From Chrysemys picta bellii (taxonomy: Eukaryota > Chordata > Testudines > Emydidae): DNA of 64,000 nucleotides. The stretch is from assembly GCF_011386835.1 (NCBI RefSeq), contig NC_088791.1, forward strand, positions 31,718,998-31,782,997. Reading direction: 5' to 3'. A program made the translations under genes and the position numbers. The stretch's first letter is position 1; the number at the start of each line of letters is the position of its first letter. Below the pieces are notes generated by a model. The model did not search any database. It was not told where the DNA came from and saw only the letters and a list, made by a program, of their open reading frames with translations. Shown here one piece after another: positions 35,005 to 46,422 of this stretch.

Positions 35005-35590
35005 CTGTATTGGAATTGGAAAAGGTTCAGAAAAGGGCAAGTGAAATGATTAGGGGTATGGAACAGTTTCCATGTGAGGAGAGATTAATAACATTGGGAC
35101 GTTTCAGTTTGGAAAAGAGACAACTAAGGGGGAATATGATAGAGGTCTATAACTAGGGCTGGTGTGGAGAAAGTAAATGATGAAGTGTTATTTACTCCTT
35201 CTCATAACACAAGGACTAGGGGTCACCAAATGCAATTAATAGGCAGTAGGTTTAAAACAAACAAAAGTATTTCTTCACAAAGTTCACAGTCAACCTGTAG
35301 AACTCTTTGCCACAGGAGGTTGTGAAGGCCAAGACTATAACAGGGTTCAAAAAGGAACTAGATAAATTACTGTAGGGCAGGTCCATCAATGACTGTTAGC
35401 CAGGACGGGCAGGGATGTACCTAGCCTCTGTTTGCCAGAAGCTGGGAATGGGTGACGGGATGGATCACTTGGTGATTACCTGTTCTGTTCATTCCCTCCA
35501 GGGCACCTGGCATTGGCCATTGTTGGAAGACAGGATACTGGGCTAGCTGGACCTTTGGTCTTACCCAGTATGGCCATTCTTATGTAACTT
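35005..35590 (+). mobile_element. CR1 LINE 3' end
   Basis: A typical CR1 3' region: GGAAAAGGTTCAGAAAAGGGC, then GGGGGAATATGATAGAGGTC, CTTTGCCACAGGAGGTTGTG, GGATGGATCACTTGGTGATT, and the end ACCCAGTATGGCCATTCTTATG. It is strongly 5'-truncated with no RT frame. Confidence 0.88.
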
Positions 35591-36726
35591 GTCTTTAAGT
35601 TCATTGTTTGACATGCACGTGCCAGTTTAAAGGCAAGGGGTTAAACAGCTCCTTATGCTGCCTTTGCAAAATGCGGTTGCACAGATTTTATTTTGGTATC
35701 AATTCAAATAAATGAATTGATGCTCAGAATTTGTAATGTTTCAGAGCCCCTCCTCCCCTGAAATCTTTACTATTATCCTAGTTGAAGAACTGTTCGGGTT
35801 TGGGGGTTTTTTTGCTCATCCATGGCCAAACTTGATCTAAACAGCTAAATCTGTTAGCTCAAGCAAACGCAGCGGGGAGGTTTGTCTGCTGTCTGGCTTC
35901 TGTAAATAACACATGAAAGCAGAAAATTTGCTTAGACCAAAGTTTGAAGGGCCCGATTCTCATTTGTAATCTAGCATTGTAAACAAGACTCATTCCCAAA
36001 ATGTTACTGTTCCACTTAAAAATAAACAATACAATAAATTTTAAAAAAATGAATAAGGTGTTCCTCTGGGCTCAAGCCTTTTGGTTTGTTTAGTGCTGAT
36101 TTTTGGCAGCCTTAGGTTTTAAAACTTGCAACAGCCCCTTCATTTCAATCCTGAGTCATTATAATAAATATTGTTTCTTTCACCGACCCTACACTCTGCC
36201 AGTTTATTTCATGAGTTTCAGATTAATTTATTGAAAAACTGGCCAGGTATTTAGAAGTATTTCAATTAAAAAATGCTGGCACATTCTCACATGTCAGTGC
36301 TGTGCCGCATAAAATACATGAACCAAAATACGTGCACCAGTGTACTAAAAAATTTCCCATCTTAATTTTATTTACTTCTAAGGAATGGAAAGTAATATTT
36401 ATTATAATAACCCCCCCTCTCACCCATCGGTTCACTAATGCCAGCCACGTTAAGTTTGCTACACTTAGGTATTTTGGAAACAGATCTTTCCCCCTTAAAT
36501 ATAAATGGCTACAAAATATGGTACAGTTTGGCTGGACTGGAAGTTTGCTCAGAAGCAGCCCAGGACAAGAAGGTTGTTGGTAAATACAATTTCATCATTT
36601 ATTTACAGTGTCGGGAATATGCCTTTTTAACTTAAGAAAGAACAGTGCAGGTCACTGGTGCTGAAAATCATTCACTGGTAACCAAATCCTCAGGCCCTTA
36701 TTTTGGTTTGAGTCAGCCCTTAATCT
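35591..36726. other. Intergenic stretch, nothing recognised
   Basis: AT-rich sequence with no supported gene or named repeat. Confidence 0.4.
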
Positions 36727-36875
36727 AGGGGTGGGCAACCTCCGGCCTGTGGGCTGGATCCAGCCCACTGGTTCATTCATCCAGCCTGCGGCAAGTCTCT
36801 GCACCGCAAGCTGCAAGCCCTGAGCATCGGTGCCCTCTCGCCAGGCTGGAGTTGCGAGCACCAGCTCACCGGCAT

Positions 36876-37729
36876 TAGGGTTACCATACGTCCTCTTTTT
36901 CCCGGACATGTCCGGCTTTTCGGCAGTCAAACCCCCGTCCGGGGGGAATTGCCAAAAAGCCGAACATGTCCGGGAAAATGGCGGCTCTGCTCCTCTTCGG
37001 CTCTGTTTAAGAGCTGGGCTGCCCGAGCGCTACCGGCTTCGGGCAGCCCCGTGCCTCCAGACCCTGCGCCGCTGGAGCCCGGGAGGGGAAGTGCCCGGCT
37101 GGGGGCGCAGAGTCTGGAGGCACGGAGGCTGCCCAAAGCCGGTAGCGCTTGGGCAGCCCGGCTCTTAAACAGAGCCGAAGAGTCGGGGAGGAGCAGAGCC
37201 GCCGCGGCTGGAGGCTCTGCTCCTCTTCGGCTCTGTGTAACTGACACAGTGTAAGTTACGCAGAGCCACCGCGGCTGGAGGCTCTGCTCCTCTTAGGCTC
37301 TGTTTAAGAGCCGGGCTGCCCGAGAGCTACCGGCTTCGGGCAGCCCCCGTGCCTCCGGACCCTGCGCCGCCGGAGCCCGGGAGGGGAAGTGCCCGGCTGG
37401 GGGCGCAGGGTCCGGAGGCATAGGGGCTGCCCAAAGCCCGAGCGCTACCGGGTTAACGGTTTGCTGGGCAGCCTCCAGACCCTGCGCCCCTGGCTGGGCG
37501 CTTCCCCTCCCGGGCTCCAGCTGCGCTGGGGAAGCGCCGGCTGCCCGGCAAACCCTGAAGCCGGTAGCACTAGGGCAGCCCTTTCCCCCTGGCTGGGAGT
37601 GGAAGGGAGGAGGGGGCGAAGTTAGGGCGGGGAAGGGGTGGAGTTGGGGCGGGGCTAGGGTGGGGAAATGGGCGGGGCCAGGGCCCGTGGAGGGTCCTCT
37701 TTTTTTATTTATGAGATATGGTAACCCTA
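36876..37729. mobile_element. TIR element copy 1 (TAGGGTTACCATA ends)
   Basis: The ends TAGGGTTACCATACGTCC and ATATGGTAACCCTA are inverted repeats. Flanking 8-mers accggcat (36868-36875) and atcggcat (37730-37737) differ at one position. The inside is very GC-rich with several internal inverted copies of a CTGCTCCTCTTCGGCTCTG-type word and of CCTCCCGGGCTCC. No protein is encoded. It is the same family as 48143-49130. Confidence 0.9.
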
Positions 37730-37959
37730 ATCGGCATGTCCCTGCAGCCACAGGTGTGTGCTGCCCCCGCCCTCAGCACTGGCTCTGCAGCTCCCATTTG
37801 CTGGGGCAGTGCCTGCGGGCATGGGCAGCGCACACCATGCAGAGCCACCTGGTCCCTCTGCCTAGGAGCCAGACAAGCTGGCCGCTTCCATGAGGCTGCC
37901 TTAGTCCCACTATGCCACCAACCGGGAGCCGCCTGAGGTAAGTGTCGCTTGGCCAGAGC

Positions 37960-38235
37960 CCACCCCTCCCCACCGAACCGCATCCTGCCCCCTCAGTCCC
38001 CAGCACCAGCTCAGAACCCGCTCCCGCACCCTAACTCCCTGCCAGAGCCCGCATCCCCTCCTGCACCCCAACCCCCTGCCACAGCCCTGAGCCTGCTCCT
38101 GCACTTCAAACCCCTTGGCCCCAGCCCAGAGCCCCCTCCTGCACCCCAAGCCCCACCCCAGAGCCTGCACCTTCAGCCAGAGCCCTCACTCCAACCCCCT
38201 GCCCAGAGCCCCCTCCCACCCCCCAAGCCCTTCAT
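37960..38235 (+). repeat. Degenerate C-rich minisatellite
   Basis: Tandem, imperfect units of roughly 35-40 bp with the theme CCAGAGCCC...CCTCCTGCACCCCAA. Frames read through it are proline-rich artefacts. Confidence 0.7.
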
Positions 38236-38473
38236 TTCTGGCCTCACCACAGAGCCTAGGGGAAGCCCTGAGCCTCCACACGCCCCTGAGGGGCTGGAGC
38301 CACAAGCGCCTGCTCGCCCCACTGCGAGGGGAAGCCCTGAGCCTCCGTCTCCCCCCGGCGGGGATGTGTGTGGCTCCCGACTGAATTTTTCTGTGGATCA
38401 ATGGTCCCTGATAGAAAAAGGGTTCCCCACTCCTGACTTAAGCAGTCAATTCCCACTGAAATCAGTGGAAGTG

Positions 38474-38493
38474 AAAAAAAAAAAAAAAAAAAA
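38474..38493 (+). repeat. A20 homopolymer
   Basis: Twenty consecutive A residues just right of the hAT-like element. Confidence 0.9.
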
Positions 38494-39138
38494 CAGAGTA
38501 AGGGCCAGATTTTTAAAAGTATTTAGGGGCCTAAAGATATAGCTAGCTGCCTAATAAGATTTTTCAGAAAGTGTGTAACTCTCCAGGGCCTAAGTAGCTG
38601 GGGATTTGCCCTTAGAGCTTAAGGGCCTGATTTTGCAACCCTTCCTCACACTGACCAGTACTTCCACAAGTACTATGCTGACCATGGGTCCACTCTGTTG
38701 ATTTTATCAATTTAAATAGGACTACTTGGATAAGGCAGTATTACTCCTCATCAGTAAGGGTTGCAGAAGACTGGGCCCTAAATGAGTATTTTTCCTGTCA
38801 AAGACTGTAGGATATGGGCCTGTATCTTTATTCACTACATCCATGGACCTTACAGCACTTGCACATGGTCTAATAGCTGGCTTTTTGTTATCTTTATTTT
38901 TTTAAAGAGTAAACAGAAGTGACTTTGTTAAACACAACATCCATCTGTCAGTTTTTTTACCCCCAAAATCAATGCTATTTAAGTTGCAGGATTTCATTCC
39001 TTTTCAAATCTCCAGGTTTTTTTCTTGACTCTAAAATCCTCTTCCAAATTTTTGCTACGTCAGCCTTGGTAACAAATCAAAACAGGCCTTAAACCTTGTT
39101 CAGTACAATTAAGGCACTTTCAAAACAAGCATATAAAT
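38494..39138. other. Intergenic stretch with minor repeat traces
   Basis: TTAGGGGCCTAAAG words at 38520 resemble the repeat at 10185 and 21120. Otherwise nothing was recognised. Confidence 0.35.
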
Positions 39139-39454
39139 CAGTGATACTCAGACTGTGGCTTGCGAATGGCAAGTGGCTCTTTAAGTGTCTCCTGTGGCTC
39201 TTTGCAGCACGATATTAAAACACTGTGTGATTTAATTATTAACCAATCCAGATGCTTTCACTATGTTATTAAACAATGAAGTTATCAACTTGCATCAACT
39301 TATTTTCTGTGAGAATATATATTTTTCCAATCATACTGTTTAAATATGACTAGTACTATAATAAATGAAACAATGAATTCACACTATTGTGATTCTTTTG
39401 GGTAATGTTGATCACTAATTTGGCTCTTGCACCACTGAGATCTAAGTATCACTG
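39139..39454. mobile_element. Short non-autonomous hAT element
   Basis: The ends CAGTGATACTCAGAC (39139-39153) and AGATCTAAGTATCACTG (39438-39454) are inverted repeats. Flanking 8-mers atataaat (39131-39138) and gtataaat (39455-39462) differ at one base. Confidence 0.85.
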
Positions 39455-39462
39455 GTATAAAT

Positions 39463-41303
39463 GCTTTCCACAAACGGGATTAGAAATAACAACTTTCACA
39501 AAGCAGAGATGATGCTATTAGGCTATTCTCTGAAACAGAGGTTTTCATAACCCTACAGATGACACAGGGATTGTATCCAGAGTATATTCCCTGCTCCTCA
39601 ATGCTCGTACTCGAAAGAAGGTTCACACAGTAAAGCTTGGGAAAATGAATTTAAGATTTAAGGGCTAGATAAATTCTGGCTGCCTGTGCTCAGCCATGTG
39701 AGCAGAAACCTGTTCATGTATCATGCCTTATAACTCCTTTCCAACTTCTATTTAGCACCTACAATCTCCATAGAAACTCTATTTACTTTCAGTTTAGTGG
39801 TGAGGAGCTGTAACTCCATAGAAAAGGTCTCACATGTGGAGTGTGAATGGTGGGTTTGGGGACTGAATTGCAGTATATTGTTTTGAAATAGTGGATCAGC
39901 GATTTGTGTTATCTGCCTTTTTTGAACAAAGGGAATAATTCAACATCTCATTGGCTTTTATGACATTTTATAACATTTGGTGTGAGTTGCCTGAATAATT
40001 ATAATGGGGGAATGGAAACTATCACTGAACAGATGGATTTGAGAATCTAGGATGTGCTTTTCTATGGAGAAGCTTTCTCACTCGAGAAGAGACTTATTTG
40101 CCAAATTCTTAACTACTTGGCAGCCCGTGTGTGTATGTGAGATTCACACACTCTCCCTCCCCCACGGTTGGGTGTGGGGCTGCTATGCAACCATCCTACT
40201 GCTACCTCTCACTTCTCTATGCCAATTGGATAGGGTACTGGCAGTGGCTGGATCTGTGTCAATGTTGAGCTGTGGCCTCTTTCTTTGGCCTCTCCTTGCC
40301 TTTTGTGACTATTAGCACAAAATGTAGTCAGGAATGCGGGGCTTTTTCAGCTTGGGAGGAAAGGGCTATTCACATCTTTTGTTAAAGTAGGGTTTCCAGG
40401 CGGTGTCCAGAGGGGGCATTTTATGGCGCTGTGTCTGTGAATCACAGGTGCAGCTTTATCCCCTTTTTCAATCTCAACATCAGGGAATGGGGCTGGAAAG
40501 AAGTAGATGGTGGGCCAAGAGGCCCCTTATTACCTGCTTATTCTTTCACATCTGGGCTGTTCTCCTTCTCTCACCGCTGACTTTGGGAGAATGAGAGAGT
40601 GCTGGGCATGGTGACCTGCAGCAGCAGCTGGGGATGTTTGCCTGGATGGATGGCCACGGTGCCCCACAGAGGCAGCTGGGGTGAGTTGCCCAGTACTTTC
40701 CTAGTCTTTTACAAATGGCTGGAAATTGCCATGCCTCTTGTGTGATATCTTCCCAGGGAGCTTAAGGAGGGAGAACAGCTATAGCTTTAGGCAGCCTCAG
40801 TTTCACAGTGCTCTTACTGGAAGAGTTGCTGCCAACTCTGACTGGGACAGCTGGCCTTCCTGTCCAGAGGTAAAACTTCTTTCCCCACATCCCCTTCAAT
40901 TTCTTTGCTCTTTGGTCCTGTGCTCCTGGTTCAAAGGGAGGGGCTGAAATTGGGCTCAGGGATCACTCCAAGATATTTTGGGTGATTCGAGCTCTCTCTC
41001 TGCCCTGAAAGAAGCTGAGCTTATTTGCTCTCCTCCTGCTCTGGGACCCACTTCACGATCTCTTGAGGAGAAGGATGGGTCTTGGGAATGGCTCCCCAAG
41101 AAGATGGATGGCCTGGGATCAGCTTACCCAGGATGGTGGGTCTCGTGGCCCTACTTCTCTGTTGCATGGGTCCCCATGGGTCAGATGGGCCTGCATTTTC
41201 CCTAAACTTGGGCTATTGGTAGGGAACACCTGGAAGGCCTGCTACAGGAGTGGAGCAAGGGGAGGGATCTGGGCTTGGAGGCTTCTTATCACACTTTCCA
41301 GTG
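39463..41303. other. Intergenic stretch, nothing recognised
   Basis: No supported gene. 40560-41260 is GC-richer with chance frames only. Confidence 0.4.
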
Positions 41304-41493
41304 CAGGGGTCAGCACCACCATGTTGTACGACAGACACTTGACAAAATTACCTTATTTAGCGACGGACATTTGGGGAGGAGGGTGGTGGTGGTGATGTAA
41401 TTCAGTCATTCAATTTTTTAAAATATTACCACAGACCTCAACATTTTTACCACGGAAACTTGTGTCCACGTACGGACATGTTGCTGACCCCTG
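41304..41493. mobile_element. Short non-autonomous hAT element
   Basis: The ends CAGGGGTCAGCA (41304-41315) and TGCTGACCCCTG (41482-41493) are perfect inverted repeats. Flanking 8-mers at 41296-41303 and 41494-41501 agree at six of eight positions. Confidence 0.8.
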
Positions 41494-41772
41494 CTCCAAT
41501 GTCCATGCTGTGCAGCCTGAGGGGAGGGGAGGAGGCAGCTGAGTTGTCAGTGAGAGGCAGGGCTGTCAGTGCAGGTCTGAGGAACTTAGGTGTGCTCTGC
41601 CGAGTAGCCCTTCAGTTGTCATTCCCCTTACAGAGATAGGGAAGGGAGCCGCTTGCCATGGGCCGTGGCCTCTCCAGTCCTCCCTACTTCCCTTCCTTCC
41701 AGGGGTGGGGTAGCGGGAGCTGAGGCAACTCTGCCCAGATTGTGCTGTGATGAGGGTGGTGAAGCCGGAGAC

Positions 41773-42150
41773 GAGGAAGTTACTCACTTTGTGCAGTAAC
41801 AGAGGTTCTTTGAGATGTGTGTCCCTGTGGGTACTCCACTTTAGGAGTTGATATACCCCTGTGCTCGTAGCCGGAGATTTAATAGCAGTGCCCAGTTGGG
41901 CCACACATGTGCAGACCCCGTCTGGTGCTGCCTCAGGCGATTAACTGATGCTGTGGGGCCAAGCTCCACCCCACTTCCTTCTCTTCTGCAGAGTCCGTAT
42001 AGGCTAGAACTCCAAAGCAGAGGGGAGGAGGGAGGGTAGTGGAGCACCCACAGGGACACATCTTGAAGAACCTCTGTTACTGCACAAGGTGAGTAACTTC
42101 CTCTTCTTCTTTGAGTGATGTCCCTGTGGGTGCTTCACGGTAGGTGACTT
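41773..42150. repeat. DIRS terminal hairpin and internal complementary region
   Basis: 41773-41832 (GAGGAAGTTACTCAC... to CCCTGTGGGT) is the reverse complement of 42046-42103. A further CCCTGTGGGTGCT at 42120-42134 is complementary to the right terminus at 49139-49155. This matches the terminal-repeat plus internal-complementary-region layout of DIRS elements. Confidence 0.7.
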
Positions 42151-42229
42151 CAGAGCAATGCCCTCCGGAGGAAGGAGAGGGGCTTTGGAGTTGAAGTCGT
42201 AGCGGATGAGAGCACCGTGTGAGCAAATA

Positions 42230-43330
42230 GGGTATCAGAAGATGCGTGTTGTAGCAACGCATAGTGTTGTGTAAAAGTGTGCGGTGAAGTCCAGGTTGTG
42301 ATTCTGCAGATTTCCGCAATAGGGCTGTTGTTGAGAAAGGCTATTGATGTTGAGTATCAGAGGGGTAGCCGTGTTAGTCTGGATCTGTAAAAAGCATGCT
42401 ATTGATGTTGAGAGACTCCTAATAGAATGTGTGCAGATCCCCGTAAGGGGTTGTCGCTCGGACTGGAGATAGCAAAGTTTGATGCAGTCTGAACAGGCAT
42501 TGTTTAGAAATGCCCTGTCCTTTGGATCGATCAGTGATGGAAAGAAATAATTTTGGAGACTTGTGAAATGATTTTGTTCTGTTGATAAAAATGGCGAGAG
42601 CCCTGCGGATGTCCAAAGTGTGTAGTCTGGCTTGCCTACTGTCTGTATGTGGCTTTGGGAAGAATGTGGGTAAGTATATCGTTTGGTTGAGGTGAAAGGA
42701 TGATACCACTTTAGGGAAAAATTTAGGATGTGGTCTGAGACACACTTTATCTTTAAAAAAGATGGTATAGGGTAGGTCAACCATGAGAGCCGCTAGTTCT
42801 CCCACCCATCTGGCCGATGTAATGGCCACTAGAAACGCAACCTTCATAGAAAGATGTAATAAGGAGCTTATAGCTAAGGGCTTGAAAGGGGGTCCGGTGA
42901 GGGTGTGGAGGACCAGATTGAGGTCCCATGGCGGGGCAGGTTTTCTCATGTATAGATAGGAGTTCAAGAGGCCCTTTAAGAACATTTGGTGATGGGATGT
43001 GTAAAAATAGAGAATCCGTTAATTTTTATGATGAAAAGCCGTAATGGCTGACAGGTGGCTGCGGATTGAGGGTGTAGAAAGTCCAGTTAGTTTGAGTTCC
43101 AGTAGAATAAGGGGTAAAGAGGCCAACACAGGTGTGGTCTGTTTACATTGGCACCATGATTCGAAATGTTTCCACTTATGTGTGTATGTGTGCCGGGTAG
43201 TTTTCCTACGTCTGTTTAACAATATGCTCTGTACTTCTGTGGAACATGCCATTTCAGATCCCAAGAGCCATGGAGTAACCAGGCTTTGAGTTGAAGTTTG
43301 TGGGGATCCGGATGGATGATGCGTCCTGGG
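42230..43330 (-). pseudogene. DIRS tyrosine recombinase, frameshifted
   Basis: The N-terminal SAM-like part at about 43200-43019 has HTYTHKWKHFESWC and STPSIRSHLSAITAFH. The core at 42985-42419 has TSARWVGELAALMVDLPY, where Arg is the box I catalytic residue. A frame change follows. ICTHSIRSLSTS near 42400 holds the His-x-x-Arg box, and a final HTFTQHYALLQHASSDT segment near 42260 holds the likely catalytic Tyr. The 43-bp Penelope tail insertion at 42355 interrupts the frame between the HxxR and Tyr parts. Confidence 0.8.
42355..42397 (-). mobile_element. Penelope tail-only insertion (43 bp)
   Basis: The insert is TATCAGAGGGGTAGCCGTGT to CTGTAAAAAGCAT, the 40-bp tail seen in the other Penelope-like copies and nothing else. 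It is flanked by a perfect 15-bp target duplication, GCTATTGATGTTGAG, at 42340-42354 and 42398-42412. Confidence 0.9.
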
Positions 43331-43449
43331 TCCTGTGATAGGAGTCGAGGCAGAGGCGGGAGCTTGCATGGTGGACAGACTGCCATGTGGAGAAGGTATG
43401 GATACATTTGTCTTGTTCATGTGGGGGCTACTAGGATCACTCTGGTCCC

Positions 43450-44340
43450 GTCCTGTTTTATCTTGTAGAGTACTCGGGGCATGAGGGGTATGGGGGAGGA
43501 AGACATGGGGGGCGGGGTGTTCCACTTGATGAGGAAGGCATCGCCCAGAAAAAGTGACGGCCGAGTCCTGCCCGGGAGCAGAATCGGGGGCATTTGGAGT
43601 TTTGTGAGGTTGCAAAGAGGTCTATCGTTGGGAGCTCCCACAATTGGAAGATATCTTGGATGACCCGTGTGTTCAGCTCCCATTCATGGTCTTGATAAAA
43701 CTTCCTGCTGAGAGCATCTACCATGTTGTTTTGGCAGCCAGGTAAGTACGATACTATCACATGGACATTGTGTTTGATGCACCATTGCCAGAGGTGCATG
43801 GTTTCCATGCATAGGGAATGTGATTGTGCTCCCCCTTGTCTGTTTATGTAGAACATACTGGTGACATTGTCTGTGAGGATCTGTATCGTTTTGTTTTGGA
43901 TCAATGGTAGGAAGTGTGAGCAGGTATTACGAACCGCGTGACGTTCCAGCAGATTGATATGAAGTTGGGACTCCGCTGTAGATCAGCAGGCCTGTACAGA
44001 ATGCATCTGAAGGTATGCCCCCCAGCCTAGGAGGGACGCGTCCGTAGTAATGGTAAGGGTAGGTGGATTCTGTATGAAGGGTACTCAGGTGAAGACGCTG
44101 TCTCGGTTGATCCACCATAACAGGGAATGCTTGACAGCGTTGGGCATGGTGAGGAGCTTGTGCATGCTGGGCCTGTGAGGAATGTACTGTATCTGTAGCC
44201 AGGCTTGAAGATAGTGCATGTGTAACCTTGTGTGTTGGATGACACAGGTCGTAGTGGTCATGTGGCCTAGAAGCTGTAGGCACATCATGGTAAAAACCTG
44301 TGGGCTGTTCCATGCTGTTGAGACTAAGGTGGCTAGAGTC
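43450..44340 (-). pseudogene. DIRS RT C-terminal / RNase H region
   Basis: On the minus strand, LQLLGHMTTTTCVIQHTRLH (about 44285) is the post-palm RT connection typical of DIRS. TITTDASLLGWGAYL (about 44050), ILTDNVTSMFYINRQGG (about 43880) and NNMVDALSRKFYQ (about 43715) are RNase H motifs with the acidic residues in place. A stop interrupts after HSVQAC. The 43904-43458 frame has 148 uninterrupted codons. Confidence 0.8.
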
Positions 44341-44974
44341 TGAAAGCATTTTATTGGAAGGGAAGCAGTTGCTTCGAGGGAGTGGAGGTCTTGTCTGTGA
44401 AGAGCTTGGCACCTTCGAACGATAAGTCCTCTGGACTGGACTGGCTTTGGAAAGCCAGACAGGTGAAGCCAGGAAGCTCTCCTCATAACGACCGCTGTGA
44501 CTATGGATCTCGCTGAGGAACCAGCAGAGTCAAGGGTGGCTTGAAGCGCTGTTCTAGTGATGAGGTGACCCTCTGTAATGATGGCTTTGTACTGCTCTCT
44601 TTTGTCTTCAGGAATAAAGTTTGTAAATTCGGAAAGGCTGGCGTAGTTATTGTGATCGTATTTTGCCAGTAGGGCCTCATAATTGGCAATTCTCAATTGT
44701 AATGTCACAGCCGAGTATGCTTTGCGACTGAACAGATCAAGTCATTTCCAGCCTTTATCGTATTCCTATAGTGTGGTTGCTTGCCCCTTTCATTTACTGC
44801 GTCGATAACCAGCGAATTTGGCGTTGGATGTGAGAAGAGAAATTCAGTGCCTTTGGCTGGTATGTAATATTTCTTATCAGATCTTTTACAGGTAGGTGGA
44901 ATCATTGCTGGGGTTTGCCAGAGTAATTTGACAGGGAGGGCCATTTTGGATGAAGTGGACATATGTAGTATATA

Positions 44975-46422
44975 AAAAGCAACAGAGGGTCCTGTGGCAC
45001 CTTTGAGACTAACAGAAGTATTGGGAGCATAAGCTTTCGTGGGTAAGAACCTCACTTCTTCAGATGCAAGTAATGGAAATCTCCAGAGGCAGGTATAAAT
45101 CAGTGTGGAGATAACGAGGTTAGTTCAATCAGGGAGGGTGAGGTGCTCTGCTAGCAGTTGAGGTGTGAACACCAAGGGAGGAGAAACTGTTTCTGTAGTT
45201 GGATAGCCATTCACAGTCTTTGTTTAATCCTGATCTGATGGTGTCAAATTTGCAAATGAACTGGAGCTCAGCAGTTTCTCTTTGGAGTCTGGTCCTGAAG
45301 TTTTTTTGCTGTAAGATGGCTACCTTTACATCTGCTATTGTGTGGCCAGGGAGGTTGAAGTGTTCTCCTACAGGTTTTTGTATATTGCTATTCCTGATAT
45401 CTGACTTGTGTCCATTTATCCTCTTGCGTAGTGACTGTCCAGTTTGGCCAATGTACATAGCAGAGGGGCATTGCTGGCATATGATGGCATATATAACATT
45501 GGTGGACGTGCAGGTGAATGAGCCGGTGATGTTGTAGCTGATCTGGTTAGGTCCTGTGATGGTGTTGCTGGTGTAGATATGTGGGCAGAGTTGGCATCGA
45601 GGTTTGTTGCATGGGTTGGTTCCTGAGTTAGAGTTGTTATGGTGCGGTGCGTGGTTGCTGGTGAGAATATGGTTGGCAGGTTGTCTGTGGGCGAGGACTG
45701 GCCTGCCTCCCAAGGTCTGTGAAAGTGAGGGATCATTGTCCAGGATGGGTTGTAGATCACTGATGATGCGTTGGAGAGGTTTAAGCTGAGGACTGTAGGT
45801 GATGGCCAGTGGAGTTCTGTTGGTTTCTCTTCTGGGCCTGTCTTGTAGCAGGAGGCTTCTGGGTACACGTCTGGCTCTGTTGATTTGTTTCTTTATTTCC
45901 TTGTGTGGGTATCGTAGTTTTGAGAATGCTTGGTGAAGATCTTGTAGGCGTTGGTCTCTGTCTGAGGGGTTGGAGCAGATGTGATTGTACCTCAGTGCTT
46001 GGCTGTAGACGATGGATCGTGTGGTGTGACCGGGGTGGAAGCTGGAGGCATGAAGGTAGGCGTAGCGGTTGGTGGGTTTTCGGTATAGGGTGGTGTTAAT
46101 GTGGCCATCGCTTATTTGTACGGTGGTGTCTAGGAAGTGGACCTCCCGTGTAGATTGGTCCAGGCTGAGGTTGATGGTGGGGTGGAAGCTGTTGAAAGCA
46201 TGGTGGAATTCTTCCAGGGTCTCCTTCCCATGGGTCCAGATGATGAAGATGTCATCAATATAGCATAGGTAGAGAAGGGGCATGAGTGGACGAGAGCTGA
46301 GGAAGCGTTGTTCCAGGTCAGCCATAAAAATGTTGGCATATTGTGGGGCCATGCGGGTGCCCATAGCAGTGCCACTGGTTGCTTTTTACAGATTCAGACT
46401 AACACGGCTACCCCTCTGATAC
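44975..46422 (-). mobile_element. Penelope-like retroelement, 5'-truncated, with 411-codon ORF
   Basis: It is flanked by a perfect 12-bp target duplication, ATGTAGTATATA, at 44963-44974 and 46423-46434. In the coding (minus) sense the 5' end is the 40-bp tail in inverted orientation, joined directly to RT coding sequence. The 3' end is the AAGCTTATGCTCCC...CTCTGTTGCTTTT arm without a tail. The target is the gag-like region of the DIRS element, so this insertion is younger than that element. Confidence 0.92.
45129..46364 (-). CDS. Penelope-like RT C terminus plus GIY-YIG endonuclease (411 aa, truncated)
   Basis: From the first Met at 46364 the frame stays open for 411 codons to a stop at 45129-45131. 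It is also open upstream to the truncation point near 46383. Residues 1-50 include AMGTRMAPQYANIFMADLEQ-type RT sequence and the motif C box LCYIDDIFIIW. The middle is a basic linker followed by a Cys cluster, NPCNKPRCQLCPHI. Residues 285-370 form a GIY-YIG nuclease: VIYAIICQQCPSAMYIGQTG, then RKRINGHKSDI and VGEHFNLPGH, which keep the Tyr, Arg, His and Glu expected for this fold. The first RT motifs are missing, so the protein cannot be an active RT. It is a relic frame, not a host gene. Confidence 0.88.
   Translation of the reverse strand: MGTRMAPQYANIFMADLEQRFLSSRPLMPLLYLCYIDDIFIIWTHGKETLEEFHHAFNSFHPTINLSLDQSTREVHFLDTTVQISDGHINTTLYRKPTNRYAYLHASSFHPGHTTRSIVYSQALRYNHICSNPSDRDQRLQDLHQAFSKLRYPHKEIKKQINRARRVPRSLLLQDRPRRETNRTPLAITYSPQLKPLQRIISDLQPILDNDPSLSQTLGGRPVLAHRQPANHILTSNHAPHHNNSNSGTNPCNKPRCQLCPHIYTSNTITGPNQISYNITGSFTCTSTNVIYAIICQQCPSAMYIGQTGQSLRKRINGHKSDIRNSNIQKPVGEHFNLPGHTIADVKVAILQQKNFRTRLQRETAELQFICKFDTIRSGLNKDCEWLSNYRNSFSSLGVHTSTASRAPHPP

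Larger units (their letters stand above)
36727..38440. mobile_element. hAT-like element split by a nested TIR element
   Basis: The left end CTAGGGGTGGGCAACC and right end GGGTTCCCCACTCCTGACTT are diverged inverted repeats of hAT type. The host element reads CCAGCTCACCGGCAT up to 36875 and resumes with CGGCATGTCCCTGCAG at 37731. Its right half holds a C-rich degenerate minisatellite. Confidence 0.65.

Noticed and set aside
36830..38542. Overlapping proline/alanine/arginine-rich frames up to 197 codons on both strands
   Set aside because: GC-rich transposon interior and C-rich minisatellite give long open frames by chance. Both strands are equally open.
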